A stretch of DNA of 64,000 bases from Sphingobacteriales bacterium (lineage in GTDB: Bacteria; Bacteroidota; Bacteroidia; Chitinophagales; UBA2359). The position numbers and the translations under genes are program-made. The DNA is taken from positions 1 through 64,000 of the forward strand of contig JADKCK010000104.1 in the NCBI GenBank assembly GCA_016718845.1. Reading direction: 5' to 3'. Of this stretch, positions 53,922-63,186 are shown piece by piece (the stretch's first letter is position 1; each line of letters begins with the position of its first letter). The notes below the pieces were generated by a model. That model ran no database searches and was not told the DNA's origin. It worked only from the letters and a program-made list of their open reading frames with translations.

Positions 53922-54614
53922 ATGAACAGCAAACACACACTCAACAGCAACGAACAAGAAAAAAATACTCGGATTATAGACGGCTTTAAAAATAATAACA
54001 CCCGCATTATAGGCGAATGTTATGCCGAAATGTACCCACTTATTGTAAGGTATATTACCAATAACTCGGGCGATGAAACAACCGCCAAAGAAATTATTTG
54101 GGAATGTTTCGAGGTGTTTTTTAAAAATTGTACCAAACCCGATTTTGTGCTAAATGCCAAATTTTCGAGCTATATACATAGTATTGCCAATAATATTTGG
54201 TTAAAACGATTGCGCGATAATAAAAAATATACCTATACCGACATAACGATAACCGAAAGTAGCCGCCACGATTTTGACGACGATACCGACAATCCTTACG
54301 CATCGGATATAGATGATTACACCGACCAAATAACCGAAACCATCTACGAAAACGACCTTAGCCATGTAATTAGGCAACTACTGCTTGAACTAACCGAAGA
54401 GTGTAAAACTATTTTTAGGCTAAAACACGAAGAAGAGCAATCGCACGAAGAAATTGCTAGTTTATTGCAAATTAGCATAGATATGTCTAAATCGCGCTTA
54501 TACCGATGCAGCATAAAAATGGCACAAGCAATAAAAAACAGCCCATATTATCGCGAATTAATAGACGGTTTTCCGTTTTTAACTAACTACACCAACAAAA
54601 AACGCAAATCATGA
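53922..54614 (+). CDS. RNA polymerase sigma factor, ECF-like
   Basis: Start ATG 53922 (MNSKHTLNSNEQEK) is preferred over a TTG 30 bases upstream; 230 residues. Region 2 is at about 25-90 (YITNNSGDETTAKEIIWECF, SIANNIWLKRLRDNKKY). Region 4 is near 150-200 (LLELTEECKTIFRLKHEEEQ, SHEEIASLLQISIDMSKSRL). The pattern is that of sigma-70 family ECF factors in Bacteroidota. Its stop overlaps the next gene's start (ATGA), and that gene is a likely partner. Target genes are not evident. Confidence 0.85.
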   Translation: MNSKHTLNSNEQEKNTRIIDGFKNNNTRIIGECYAEMYPLIVRYITNNSGDETTAKEIIWECFEVFFKNCTKPDFVLNAKFSSYIHSIANNIWLKRLRDNKKYTYTDITITESSRHDFDDDTDNPYASDIDDYTDQITETIYENDLSHVIRQLLLELTEECKTIFRLKHEEEQSHEEIASLLQISIDMSKSRLYRCSIKMAQAIKNSPYYRELIDGFPFLTNYTNKKRKS

Positions 54615-55225
54615 TAACTCAACAAGATTTTGAACAGATACAAGATGCCATTGCTGGTAAATTATCTGCCGACGAACAACAAGCCTACAACAAACGGCTA
54701 AGTACCGACAGCAACTTTGCCGAAGATGCTTTTTTACAAGATAAGCTAAAAAATATATTATCGGACAAACCTTTCGATGAGTTTCGTGGAACGCTTATGC
54801 GCATCGAAACCGAATACCACTACCTTGGCTTGTGGAGAACGACCGAAACCAGCGAAACTTTTTCAATCGAAGATATTTTGGCAATGTTTGAGCCCGTAGC
54901 CCATTACGAACAAGCCCTAAGCCACGCCGACCTGCGGGCAGCAGGTACCGCCTTGCTACAACCCCAAAACGGTAGTAATTTTTTACCCAACGATACCCTT
55001 ACCTTTGCGTGGGCTGCTGCCCTAACCGAACCGCTTGTGTTAAGTATCGAAAATAACCAAGAAGATGTGGTACTGCAAGATACCATTGAAACAGGTACCG
55101 TATCGCACAATATTACTTTACCAAACCTACCCGCCGGACGCTACTATTTTAAACTTACTGGCAACAATAGCGGTATGTATATAGGTATGTTTTTTGTGAA
55201 CAAAAACCTATTAGACGAACTATAA
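54611..55225 (+). CDS. putative partner/anti-sigma-like protein of the sigma factor
   Basis: At 204 residues. The N-terminal part (ITQQDFEQIQDAIAGKLSAD, then QQAYNKRLSTDSNFAEDAFL) resembles the anti-sigma domain found downstream of ECF genes in Bacteroidota (E-x-x-x-Y-L-x-G-x-L-x-x-x-E-x-x-x-F-type). The C-terminal part is beta-rich, NDTLTFAWAAAL, VSHNITLPNLPAGRYYFKLT. No membrane segment is visible, which is unusual for a transmembrane anti-sigma factor. Translational coupling to the sigma gene is the main evidence. Function beyond that is unknown. Confidence 0.55.
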   Translation: MITQQDFEQIQDAIAGKLSADEQQAYNKRLSTDSNFAEDAFLQDKLKNILSDKPFDEFRGTLMRIETEYHYLGLWRTTETSETFSIEDILAMFEPVAHYEQALSHADLRAAGTALLQPQNGSNFLPNDTLTFAWAAALTEPLVLSIENNQEDVVLQDTIETGTVSHNITLPNLPAGRYYFKLTGNNSGMYIGMFFVNKNLLDEL

Positions 55226-55245
55226 AATAACGCTTATTACCCACA

Positions 55246-55385
55246 TTTTGATAACGACTTTGAAAATAATCAACGCTTTTTTCCCTACCGACCCCCCCCC
55301 GGTTGAAAAAAAAAAAAAAAAAAAAAAAAACACAAAGAACATGGAGGAGGTTGCTTCTATGCTCTTTGTGTCTCCGTTATAAAAT
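55246..55385. repeat. degenerate MITE-like copy with 9-C and 25-A runs
   Basis: The left arm GATAACGACTTTGAAAATAA resembles the outer arm of the repeats at 25.3 and 33.5 kb. Inside, ACACAAAGAACAT pairs with ATGCTCTTTGTGT. Between them are nine C and about 25 A, which may be an assembly or base-calling artefact. The 340 bases from 55226 to 55565 contain no gene. Confidence 0.5.
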
Positions 55386-55565
55386 AAAAAACAATAAGAT
55401 AGTTGTTATCTTAAAACCCCTATAACTACTTGGCAAACGGTTTAAATTGCGCAAATGTATTTTTTTTGTAAATGATTTACATATTAAAAAACAACAACAC
55501 TTAGGTAGCAAATTGAGCATAACCTTGCAGACAGACTGTAGCCAAACACTTTTAAATTTTTATTG

Positions 55566-56141
55566 ATGATTAAGCACATTGCCAACATATTTCAACGCTC
55601 GATAGAAACAAAACAAGCCATTTTGCTCGATACTGCCTTATTAAACAATATTGAGCAGGTTGCTTTAGCTATGATAAAGGCTTTTAGAACCGATGCCAAA
55701 GTTTGGTTGTGTGGCAACGGAGGTAGTGCCGCCGATGCACAACACATAGCCGCCGAGTTGTCGGGTAGGTTTTACCTAAACCGACAGGGTTTGTTTGCCG
55801 AGGCTTTGGGGGTTAATTTTTCGTACCTAACGGCTGTTGCCAACGACTTTGGCTACGACCACGTTTTTGAGCGTATGATACAAACTGTTGGCAAACCAAA
55901 CGATGTGTTGATTGCCTTGTCAACGTCGGGCAATTCGCCAAACATACTGCTTGCCGTTGATGAAGCACAAAAAAACGGTTTAATCGTAGTGGGCATGACA
56001 GGCAAAACAGGGGGTAAAATGGCTGATAAGTGCCATTATTTACTTAATGTGCCAGCTACCGACACACCTCGTATACAAGAAGCTCATATTACCATAGGGC
56101 ATATTTTATGCGAATTGGTAGAGCAGGAAATTTTTGGCTAA
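55566..56141 (+). CDS. gmhA: phosphoheptose isomerase (SIS domain)
   Basis: GmhA converts sedoheptulose 7-phosphate to D-glycero-D-manno-heptose 7-phosphate for surface polysaccharide. From ATG 55566 (191 residues), the SIS motifs are WLCGNGGSAADAQHIAAELS (about 48-67), LSTSGNSPNILLAVDEAQ (about 119-136) and VPATDTPRIQEAHITIGHIL (about 161-180). The catalytic Glu and His are in AAELSG and EAHITIGH. No other heptose genes are adjacent. Confidence 0.9.
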   Translation: MIKHIANIFQRSIETKQAILLDTALLNNIEQVALAMIKAFRTDAKVWLCGNGGSAADAQHIAAELSGRFYLNRQGLFAEALGVNFSYLTAVANDFGYDHVFERMIQTVGKPNDVLIALSTSGNSPNILLAVDEAQKNGLIVVGMTGKTGGKMADKCHYLLNVPATDTPRIQEAHITIGHILCELVEQEIFG

Positions 56142-56169
56142 TTATATTTTATGTTCATCTACCCAAAAA

Positions 56170-57834
56170 CTAGGGCTCAACACTTAGGCTAACTGTTCCG
56201 GCACTAGTATTGTTCCATTGTACGGTAATGGTGTTGCTACCTTGCCCTGCGGTGATGTTTCCGTTGGTAACTGCCCAAGTGTAGGTAGCACCCGATACGG
56301 CAGCGGTGCTGTAGGTTTGGGTTAGATTATCGCTACAAATATTGTTATTACCCATTATAATGGGCGTTGTGGCTTGTACTTCATCGGCTCCAACATCGGT
56401 TAGGTTGTTGTAGGTGCGTGTTTGGTTGTCCATGTCCAGCTCGGTAGCTGCGGCAATTAGGTTAGGGTCGCCGGCATTAATGCAGGGCGAGTTGCACAAC
56501 AAATGCAAGTCGGGCGATTGTGGCGTGGTGTTGGTTAGCAAAGGATTAACAAACACCGAATGGGCATCTTTACCCGTTTGGGTTTGATAGTTAGCAAAGC
56601 CACCAATCCAGTCGTCGTCCCAACCCCAACCAACATTACTGCTACCAAGTGTGCTGTAGTACACATTATAATCGAGGGTTAATCCAATAGAGTTAAAGGC
56701 TTTGTATCCCAAAGTGCCTTGGTTGGTAGCTACTATTAGGTTGTTGCGCAACGAGCAGTTTTCGGTGTAGGTAATGGCTAATTCGCCTGTTGAGGAGTTC
56801 GTTGTGTCGTTTAAAAAGCAGGTATTGTTATAAAATTGCGAGTTGATAACTTTGCCTGTTGAGGGATAATCGTATCCGCCAAAATCGACACAGGCAGTGC
56901 CATTGCGGTAAATTAGGTTGTTGCGGGCAATAATGTTCGATGAGGTTTTGCCTTGGTTTTCGCAACCTATAGAAATGCCATATTGCCCATGCGAAATATC
57001 GTTGTTTTCAATCACTATATCGCGTGCTCCGTCGGTGTAAATGCCCGCGGCTTCGGCATAAGGCGAGCTGCATCGCCAAACCCTATTGTATCGCACTACG
57101 CCATTGCGGGCTTGGTCGAGCGAGGGTGTGGGGCAAGTACCTTCGTGTCCAATTACATCAATGCCAATGTTGGTTAGGTCGTGTACCAAATTATTGGTAA
57201 TCTCAAAACCATCTACATTGCCATTTACTGCCAAACCTTCGCTGTATCCGGTACGGCTGTTAAACACTTCGTTTCCGTCTATAATTAAGTTGGTAATTGG
57301 CGTGTTGCTGGTGCCATACACAATTAGCGGTTGCGAGTTGGTGCTGGCTGTTGCGGTAGCATTTGGGTTTGATGAAAAATGGATGTTAGAGATGTAGTTA
57401 TTGCGTAACTCGATGTGGTGCGATGTACCATCTACCAAAATACCTTGGCTATCGTTGCCTATGCAGTTGGTAAAATGTAGCCCTACAATGCGCAAATAGC
57501 TTTTGTTGCGGATTTTTAGCAAAATGGTTCCGCTTACCCCAGTGCCATCAATGGTTACAACATCGGTGCCAAAATGGGTAAAGGTGATGTAGTTACCAGA
57601 TGTACCATTTATACCCATTACTATCTTTTCGTTATAAGTACCTGCTTTTATATAAACGGTGCTTCCTGCAGTTGCCGAGTTAGCTGCCTTCTGAATGGTT
57701 CGCCAAGCGGTGGCTTCGGTGGTGCCGTTGTTGGTATCGTTACCTGTAGTAGATACGTAGTAAGTTTGTGCTAAAACCGAGTAAGTAGAACAATAAAATG
57801 CAAAAAAAGTGACGAAGTAGAAAATCTGTTTCAT
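56170..57834 (-). CDS. secreted right-handed beta-helix protein, possibly truncated
   Basis: Start ATG 57834 (MKQIFYFVTFFAFYCSTYSV) gives the signal peptide; 554 residues. The YYVSTTGNDTNNGTTEATAW segment and WRTIQKAANSATAG are typical of secreted pectate-lyase-like beta-helix proteins. Parallel beta-helix repeats follow with N-ladders (ITNLIIDGNEVFNS, FEITNNLVHDLTNIGIDV, IVIENNDISHGQYGISIG). Near residue 500 a PKD/SprB-like repeat begins (GATYTWAVTNGNITAGQGSN) and ends abruptly at SLSVEP. Homologues usually continue into more repeats and a T9SS domain; none is seen here, so it may be shortened. Enzymatic activity is not certain. Confidence 0.75.
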   Translation of the reverse strand: MKQIFYFVTFFAFYCSTYSVLAQTYYVSTTGNDTNNGTTEATAWRTIQKAANSATAGSTVYIKAGTYNEKIVMGINGTSGNYITFTHFGTDVVTIDGTGVSGTILLKIRNKSYLRIVGLHFTNCIGNDSQGILVDGTSHHIELRNNYISNIHFSSNPNATATASTNSQPLIVYGTSNTPITNLIIDGNEVFNSRTGYSEGLAVNGNVDGFEITNNLVHDLTNIGIDVIGHEGTCPTPSLDQARNGVVRYNRVWRCSSPYAEAAGIYTDGARDIVIENNDISHGQYGISIGCENQGKTSSNIIARNNLIYRNGTACVDFGGYDYPSTGKVINSQFYNNTCFLNDTTNSSTGELAITYTENCSLRNNLIVATNQGTLGYKAFNSIGLTLDYNVYYSTLGSSNVGWGWDDDWIGGFANYQTQTGKDAHSVFVNPLLTNTTPQSPDLHLLCNSPCINAGDPNLIAAATELDMDNQTRTYNNLTDVGADEVQATTPIIMGNNNICSDNLTQTYSTAAVSGATYTWAVTNGNITAGQGSNTITVQWNNTSAGTVSLSVEP

Positions 57835-57924
57835 AAAAGCGTATTTTACCCACAAAATTAGGCTATTTATGGCATTTAACAAAATAAAGAAACCCAAAAG
57901 ATGCACCGATTAACTAAAATGGCT

Positions 57925-57933
57925 TATATTTGC
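57925..57933 (+). promoter_or_regulatory. Bacteroidetes -7 element
   Basis: TATATTTGC, 39 bases before ATG 57972. It rules out the alternative TTG start at 57930, which would begin inside the promoter. Confidence 0.5.
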
Positions 57934-57971
57934 ACCTCAAAACAACATCAAACTTAAACAAAAACAATTTT

Positions 57972-58340
57972 ATGTCCGAAATTTTAATAGATAACGATAT
58001 AAGTATCGAAACAATACAAGACGGATTTCGCAAACAGTTTCCGTTCTTAAAATTAATTTTTTACAAAACAGCACACGAAACGGCTGCTGGCTCGCAACCT
58101 AAAGACGAAATTGATAGTACCTTAACTATTGGTGAAGTGCGCAGTAAAGATAGCGAAGGACACATTAGCATTAACGGGCATAAAAAAGTGAGTACACTGG
58201 AAACCGAATTTCGCGAACATTACGGTTTGAATGTGCAAGTTTTCAGAAAGTCGCGCAAAATTTGGCTACAAACTACCGCTACCGACAGTTGGACACTAAC
58301 CGAGCAAAATGAGCGAGGTAAAGAGGCTTCTATTGATTAA
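57972..58340 (+). CDS. conserved hypothetical protein, cytoplasmic
   Basis: ATG 57972 (MSEILIDNDISIETIQDGFR) is chosen because a promoter element precedes it; 122 residues. It has no signal peptide or membrane helix. It contains KQFPFLKLIFYKTAHETAAG, a region ISINGHKKVSTLETEFREHY and VQVFRKSRKIWLQTTATDSW, which look like a compact alpha/beta fold. No family recognised. A stretch after it (58350-58480) may hold a decayed reading frame, then two terminator hairpins. Confidence 0.65.
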   Translation: MSEILIDNDISIETIQDGFRKQFPFLKLIFYKTAHETAAGSQPKDEIDSTLTIGEVRSKDSEGHISINGHKKVSTLETEFREHYGLNVQVFRKSRKIWLQTTATDSWTLTEQNERGKEASID

Positions 58341-58510
58341 AAATAGCAACAAAAACGGCAAAGACCGGGCACTCCGAAGATTTTTTTACAACTCTTCGAA
58401 ACCGTACAAGAGCAAAGCACAATATATTGGGCAAAATAAAATAGAAATGCGTATATCTACTTTTGTACCGGATAATTAACCCGAACAAATTATTTCTTGC
58501 AAATAAAAAA

Positions 58511-58546
58511 AACAGCCTATCCGTAATTGAATAGGCTGTTTTTTTT
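58511..58546 (+). terminator. intrinsic terminator
   Basis: AACAGCCTAT / ATAGGCTGTT followed by eight T, downstream of the gene ending at 58340. Confidence 0.85.
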
Positions 58547-58590
58547 GTGTGTTTTACTTTGGGCTATTAAAAATACTTAAAAAACCATAT

Positions 58591-58630
58591 AAAAAGAGGC
58601 TATCTCGTAATTTCGAGACAGCCTCTTTTT
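58591..58630. terminator. intrinsic terminator of the minus-strand unit
   Basis: AAAAAGAGGCT..CTCG / CGAG..AGCCTCTTTTT; on the minus strand it directly follows the stop at 58630, and is also active-looking on the plus strand. Confidence 0.8.
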
Positions 58631-59649
58631 TAGCGTATGAATCTCGGAACTTCGCCAGTTAGTAAAATTTGTTCTTTTACGGATAACAAACTTGCCCGTG
58701 GTTTAACGCCTTGTTGTTCGGCGGCGGTAATTTCGCGCACAATAACATCGCCCTCGCCAGTAGCCAACAAATTTGACACCAATATGTATAATATAACTTC
58801 TGGGCTGTGTTTGTGGTATTTTTTAGTTGCCGTTACTATTTCCTCTACATCTTCGAGGGCTTTATAATGCAATATAATAAAATCGGCAAGTGTGTTTTGA
58901 ATCGAAGTATAGTCATATTCTCTGGGTGGATACATGTTTTTTCTTTCTTTCGGCTTAAGGGCATTATAGGCTGACAATTTTGTTTGGTAATCGGTTTCGT
59001 ATTTTTCCCAAATAGCAATTGTTTTTTCGATACCCATTTCCAAGTAACCATATTGTTTAAAAAATGCAATGGTGGTAGAAGATGTGTCCCACAGGTTCCA
59101 GGAGATACTAATGGCATTGTTTACAAATTCGTCGGGTGTTTGATACGAATGAGTGATGTGCAGTATGTTTTCTAAAAAAACTTCTGCTTCTATACCTATC
59201 GAATTAAAAGGCTCGGTGGTATTAAATATCACTCCACTTTGAGCTTTGCACATTAATACAAATAATTTTTGTAGTAACTCGCCGTATAATTTAATATCAT
59301 CGGGATTTTGTTTAATAGCTATTAGCAAATCTCGGTGCCATGCCCTTACTTTAAAACGCCATTTGGGGCGCTCTTGTTTGCTTACTATTTTGTTAGGAAA
59401 TTGATAATACTGTTCTTCGGCATTGGATATAAAGGTTTCTATTTCTTCAACATTAATCACTACGTCTTTGTCGGCAATGCGTTTCGAGGTGGGTACCGTT
59501 TTGTACTGATTTATGTCGTTGATAAGTGCATCTAAGTTGCGTTCTTCGCGCATAGCTTTGGGTATGGCTTTGTACAATTCGGTTACTAAAGTAGCCAAAT
59601 CTTCTTTGGTATAGTCTTTTATTTTTATGCGTAATTCGGGTATTTTCAT
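58630..59649 (-). CDS. conserved hypothetical protein
   Basis: At 339 residues from ATG 59649 (MKIPELRIKIKDYTKEDLAT) the protein is mostly helical, with a conserved-looking N-terminal block LVTELYKAIPKAMREERNLD and WRFKVRAWHRDLLIAIKQNP. No membrane helix or signal peptide. I do not recognise a family. It follows the 189-residue membrane protein with a nine-base gap, so they are probably co-expressed. Confidence 0.65.
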   Translation of the reverse strand: MKIPELRIKIKDYTKEDLATLVTELYKAIPKAMREERNLDALINDINQYKTVPTSKRIADKDVVINVEEIETFISNAEEQYYQFPNKIVSKQERPKWRFKVRAWHRDLLIAIKQNPDDIKLYGELLQKLFVLMCKAQSGVIFNTTEPFNSIGIEAEVFLENILHITHSYQTPDEFVNNAISISWNLWDTSSTTIAFFKQYGYLEMGIEKTIAIWEKYETDYQTKLSAYNALKPKERKNMYPPREYDYTSIQNTLADFIILHYKALEDVEEIVTATKKYHKHSPEVILYILVSNLLATGEGDVIVREITAAEQQGVKPRASLLSVKEQILLTGEVPRFIR

Positions 59650-59658
59650 AAGCAAATA

Positions 59659-60228
59659 TTAGTTGTTGTTGTTGTGTTGTGTATAAGTTTTGAGTGCGAT
59701 AAGTAAGTTTTCTAAGCCCTTTACTGCTTTTATATCTGCTTGCAATTCCATATCACCATAGTACCAATCATCTGGCAACTCTTGCCAAGGGTACAACTCT
59801 TGCTGCATAACAAGGGTTTTATGGTCAATGTCGGTAATTTTTACAAATATACTAAAATAGTTTCTGTCTTTTGTTGGTTTTTGTTCCCACCAATAGCTTA
59901 TCTCAAACGGAGAAAAATAACAATTGGTTTGTTGCTTGCTTTGGTGTTCTATACACCATCTGCCATTATCGTACTGCATTAGGTTTATGCGATAGGTATT
60001 TTTTTCGTGTTGGATAATACCCATGCAAATTAATATAGTAATAAATACTACAAAAGGACTTGTGTAGTACGCCCAACTAATATATAAATTAAAAATGTAA
60101 TTTAGATACAATACTGTCATAAAATACAGCAGTACGAGACCTATTATAAATACATGATAGCCAATTAATGGTGAATAAGTGGTATCGAATATTAATTTTT
60201 TAGGCATGTTGGTGTCAAAGTCGGGCAT
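59659..60228 (-). CDS. hypothetical two-helix membrane protein
   Basis: At 189 residues. Two hydrophobic segments lie near residues 23-48 and 52-70 (GYHVFIIGLVLLYFMTVLYL; YTSPFVVFITILICMGIIQH), followed by a ~115-residue soluble domain with W- and Y-rich strands (EISYWWEQKPTKDRNYFSIF). No family is recognised. It lies 26 bases after preA on the same strand and just before another unknown gene; it may be the third gene of that transcript. Confidence 0.6.
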   Translation of the reverse strand: MPDFDTNMPKKLIFDTTYSPLIGYHVFIIGLVLLYFMTVLYLNYIFNLYISWAYYTSPFVVFITILICMGIIQHEKNTYRINLMQYDNGRWCIEHQSKQQTNCYFSPFEISYWWEQKPTKDRNYFSIFVKITDIDHKTLVMQQELYPWQELPDDWYYGDMELQADIKAVKGLENLLIALKTYTQHNNNN

Positions 60229-60254
60229 AGTTTTTTATTAAAAAAATTAACCTT

Positions 60255-61601
60255 TTACGCCTTATAATGCACAGGTTTAGGTGTTTCAAAGGCTTCGTTT
60301 GGCAGATAAACGGGGTGATGCACACCGCCGCCCCGTGGGTCGTTAAAGGTAGTTGGGATATCGTTCGCCAAGGTGCGCTCTTTCCAGCTAAGTACTTCGG
60401 TGGCATCGTCGCGGCGTTCCATGGTTATGCACTCCTCAACGGGGCAAACCAACGAACACAAATTACAACCCACACAGTTTTCTTCTTTAATATAAGGTAC
60501 TCTGTCGCCGTTGTGCAAAACGCCTATGGCTTGGTGCGCGCCGTCTTCGCAGGCGGTATAACACAGTTGGCAGCCAATACATTTGTCTTTGTTGATACTG
60601 GCAACTACTTTATATTTTAGGTTTAAATCTTCCCAATGTAGTACATTTGGTAGGGCTTTACCTTTAAAATCGTTGATGGTTTCGAAGCCTTTTTCGTCCA
60701 TATATTGCGATAAACCTGCTACCATTTCGCGGATAATGCCAAAACCGTAGTGCATTACTGCTGTACAAACTTGCACATTGCCTGCGCCTAACAAAATAAA
60801 CTCAACGGCATCGCGCCAGTTTTCGATGCCACCAATACCCGACAAAGGCAAGTTGACATTTGGATGCTGGGCGCAATTTTTGAGCATATTCATGGCAATT
60901 GGTTTTACGGCGGGTCCGCAATAGCCGCCGTTGGTGCTTTTTCCGTCAACGATTGGGTAAGCAACAAAATTATCAATATCAACACCTACAATGCTTTGAA
61001 TGGTGTTGATTAAAGATATGGCATCGGCTCCACCTTCGCGGGCGGCTATAGCAGGGCGGGTAATGTCGGATATATTAGGTGTAAGTTTTACAATAACGGG
61101 TACTTTTGCTACCTCTTTTACCCACTCTACAATGGTTTTTAGCACCCTAGGCTCTTGCCCTACTGCCGACCCCATGCCGCGCTCGCACATGCCATGTGGG
61201 CAGCCAAAGTTTAGTTCTATGCCATCGGCTCCGGCATTTTCAACATCGCGCACAATTTGGTGCCATTCTTCGCGGGTTTCTACCATCAACGAGGCAATAA
61301 TGGCATGGTCCGGAAAACGTTTTTTTACTTCTTCTATCTCGCGCAGGTTATCGGCAAGTGGTCGGTCGGTGATTAGTTCTATGTTATTTAAGCCAATAAG
61401 TCGGTTATTTCTATAATTAACACCTCCGTAGCGGCTCGATACATTAACAACTGGTACGCCCATTGTTTTCCAAACGGCGCCACCCCAACCTGTATCAAAG
61501 GCTTTCATTACTTGATAGCCGCTGTTTGTTGGCGGTGCCGATGCCAACCAAAATGGATTGGGCGATTTGATACCCGCAAAATTGGTGAATAAATTTGCCA
61601 T
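60255..61601 (-). CDS. preA: NAD-dependent dihydropyrimidine dehydrogenase, subunit PreA
   Basis: PreA reduces uracil and thymine to the dihydro forms with PreT. At 448 residues, the FMN TIM barrel (about 1-300) has FAGIKSPNPFWLASAPPTNS, VWKTMGVPVVNVSSRYGG, GIELNFGCPHGMCERGMGSA and LPLSGIGGIENWRDAVEFIL. The C-terminal ferredoxin part has two 4Fe-4S motifs, CIGCQLCYTACEDGAHQA (about 342) and CVGCNLCSLVCPVEECITM (about 375). It is transcribed from preT through a 181-base gap containing AATTTACAATT repeats. Confidence 0.95.
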   Translation of the reverse strand: MANLFTNFAGIKSPNPFWLASAPPTNSGYQVMKAFDTGWGGAVWKTMGVPVVNVSSRYGGVNYRNNRLIGLNNIELITDRPLADNLREIEEVKKRFPDHAIIASLMVETREEWHQIVRDVENAGADGIELNFGCPHGMCERGMGSAVGQEPRVLKTIVEWVKEVAKVPVIVKLTPNISDITRPAIAAREGGADAISLINTIQSIVGVDIDNFVAYPIVDGKSTNGGYCGPAVKPIAMNMLKNCAQHPNVNLPLSGIGGIENWRDAVEFILLGAGNVQVCTAVMHYGFGIIREMVAGLSQYMDEKGFETINDFKGKALPNVLHWEDLNLKYKVVASINKDKCIGCQLCYTACEDGAHQAIGVLHNGDRVPYIKEENCVGCNLCSLVCPVEECITMERRDDATEVLSWKERTLANDIPTTFNDPRGGGVHHPVYLPNEAFETPKPVHYKA

Positions 61602-61782
61602 ATTATGTTTATAAGTGATTAATGTTTAGTGGATGAAATTAGAAATTGTTGTGTAGTTGCACAAAATTTGATATAAACGTTGAATAATGGTAATAAGCAG
61701 CCGTTTCGATTAGGCTCAACTATCGCAATTTGGCAAGTGCTCAACGACCTGATTGTGTTGTTGATAAATTACAATTTACAAT

Positions 61783-63108
61783 TTATAAATTACAATTTAC
61801 AATAGCATTTGCTGCTTTTCGTCCTTCGGCAACGGCGTTTACTACCTCTTTACCACCATTTACGGCATCGCCAGCGGCAAAATAACGCGGGTTAGTAGTT
61901 TGGTAGGTATTAGGGTTAATAACGATGCGTTTTTTAGAATCTAGTTCAAGTCCGTCTATCATCTGCAAAAACTGCACTCTTTTACTTTGCCCAGTTGCTT
62001 TAATTACCCAATTGCAAGGCACCACAAATTCGCTATTTTCGATGGTTTTTAGTTGCCCATTTTGCGTGGTAGTTTGCACAAATTTTACGCCTATTGCGCA
62101 GCCATTTTCGCCCACAATTTCGATAGGTTGTGCATTAAACAAGCCTTTTACACCTGCGGTTTTGGCTAATTCGTACTCAAAATCGTAGGCACCCATAGCT
62201 TCTTTTTCGCGGCGATATGCCAAGATAACGTTTTCGGAGCCCATGCGTGCACACTCCGAGGCGGCATCCATGGCTGTGTTTCCGCCACCTAACACCACTA
62301 CATTTTGGGGTACTTGTACTTGGTGGTGTTCCATTCTTAGTTGTTCGATAAACTCAACGGCTCCAAAGCAGTTGTCTAAATCTTCGCCCAATATGCCTAT
62401 TTGGGAGGTTTCGCCCAAGCCGATGCCCAAAAATATGCTATCAAATTGTTGCTCTAGGTTTTGCAAATCTTGTTTGGTGGCGATAGGGTGATTGTACAAA
62501 ATGGTAAATCCGAACTGATTTTGGAGGTATGCCATTTCTTCTAAAACCTCTTGGTTGGTAATTTTGTAGGGTGCAACGCCATAAACGGTTAGCCCCGACG
62601 GTTGTGCTTTTGCCTCGTAGATAGTTACGTCAAAGCCATTCATGCGTAGCTCGCAGGCGCACGAAATACCCGCAGGCCCTGCTCCAATAATGGCTACTTT
62701 TTTGCCGTTATTGGGTTTTAAACCAAACATTTTTTTGTTGCTGTTGATGGCTTTTTGGGTGGCAAAGCTTTGCAATCTGCCAATTTCGATGGGTTTTACA
62801 TTTTGGTGATTGTATACACAGGCTCCTTCGCAGAGTACCTCGGTGGGGCAAACTTTGCCGCAAGCATGACCAAAATGGTTGGATTGATAAATGGTTTGGG
62901 CTGCCCCAAGTGGGTTATTGCCATTTATTTGGCGGATAAATAAGGGTATGTCAATTTCGGTGGGGCAGGCTTTTATGCAGGGGGCATCGTAACAAAACAA
63001 ACAACGCGAACTTTCGTAATATGCCTCGGTTGCGTTCATAAGGGGTTTTATAGAGGCAAAATTTTGTTCAAAATCTTGTTCTGATGCAGGGTGTTTGTAT
63101 TCTGGCAT
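61783..63108 (-). CDS. preT: NAD-dependent dihydropyrimidine dehydrogenase, subunit PreT
   Basis: PreT is the NADH-oxidising FAD flavoprotein partner of PreA. At 441 residues it has N-terminal cysteine clusters for 4Fe-4S centres (CLFCYDAPCIKACPTEIDIP, then CGKVCPTEVLCEGACVY). The FAD-binding KVAIIGAGPAGISCACELRM is at about 136 and the NAD-binding VVLGGGNTAMDAASECARMG at about 271, followed by a C-terminal FAD contact RYFAAGDAVNGGKEVVNAVA near residue 410. Order and spacing are those of Fe-S flavoproteins related to GltD. It is upstream of preA on the same strand. Confidence 0.95.
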   Translation of the reverse strand: MPEYKHPASEQDFEQNFASIKPLMNATEAYYESSRCLFCYDAPCIKACPTEIDIPLFIRQINGNNPLGAAQTIYQSNHFGHACGKVCPTEVLCEGACVYNHQNVKPIEIGRLQSFATQKAINSNKKMFGLKPNNGKKVAIIGAGPAGISCACELRMNGFDVTIYEAKAQPSGLTVYGVAPYKITNQEVLEEMAYLQNQFGFTILYNHPIATKQDLQNLEQQFDSIFLGIGLGETSQIGILGEDLDNCFGAVEFIEQLRMEHHQVQVPQNVVVLGGGNTAMDAASECARMGSENVILAYRREKEAMGAYDFEYELAKTAGVKGLFNAQPIEIVGENGCAIGVKFVQTTTQNGQLKTIENSEFVVPCNWVIKATGQSKRVQFLQMIDGLELDSKKRIVINPNTYQTTNPRYFAAGDAVNGGKEVVNAVAEGRKAANAIVNCNL

Positions 63109-63186
63109 TAAGTTATGTTATTTTATTTTTGTTTTAAAAGTGTATAAAAATTACTACAAAGTGGGTTCTTGTATATTTGTGTAAAA

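Noticed and set aside
61000..61416. 138-codon plus-strand ORF
   Set aside because: Antisense shadow of preA; no conserved features.
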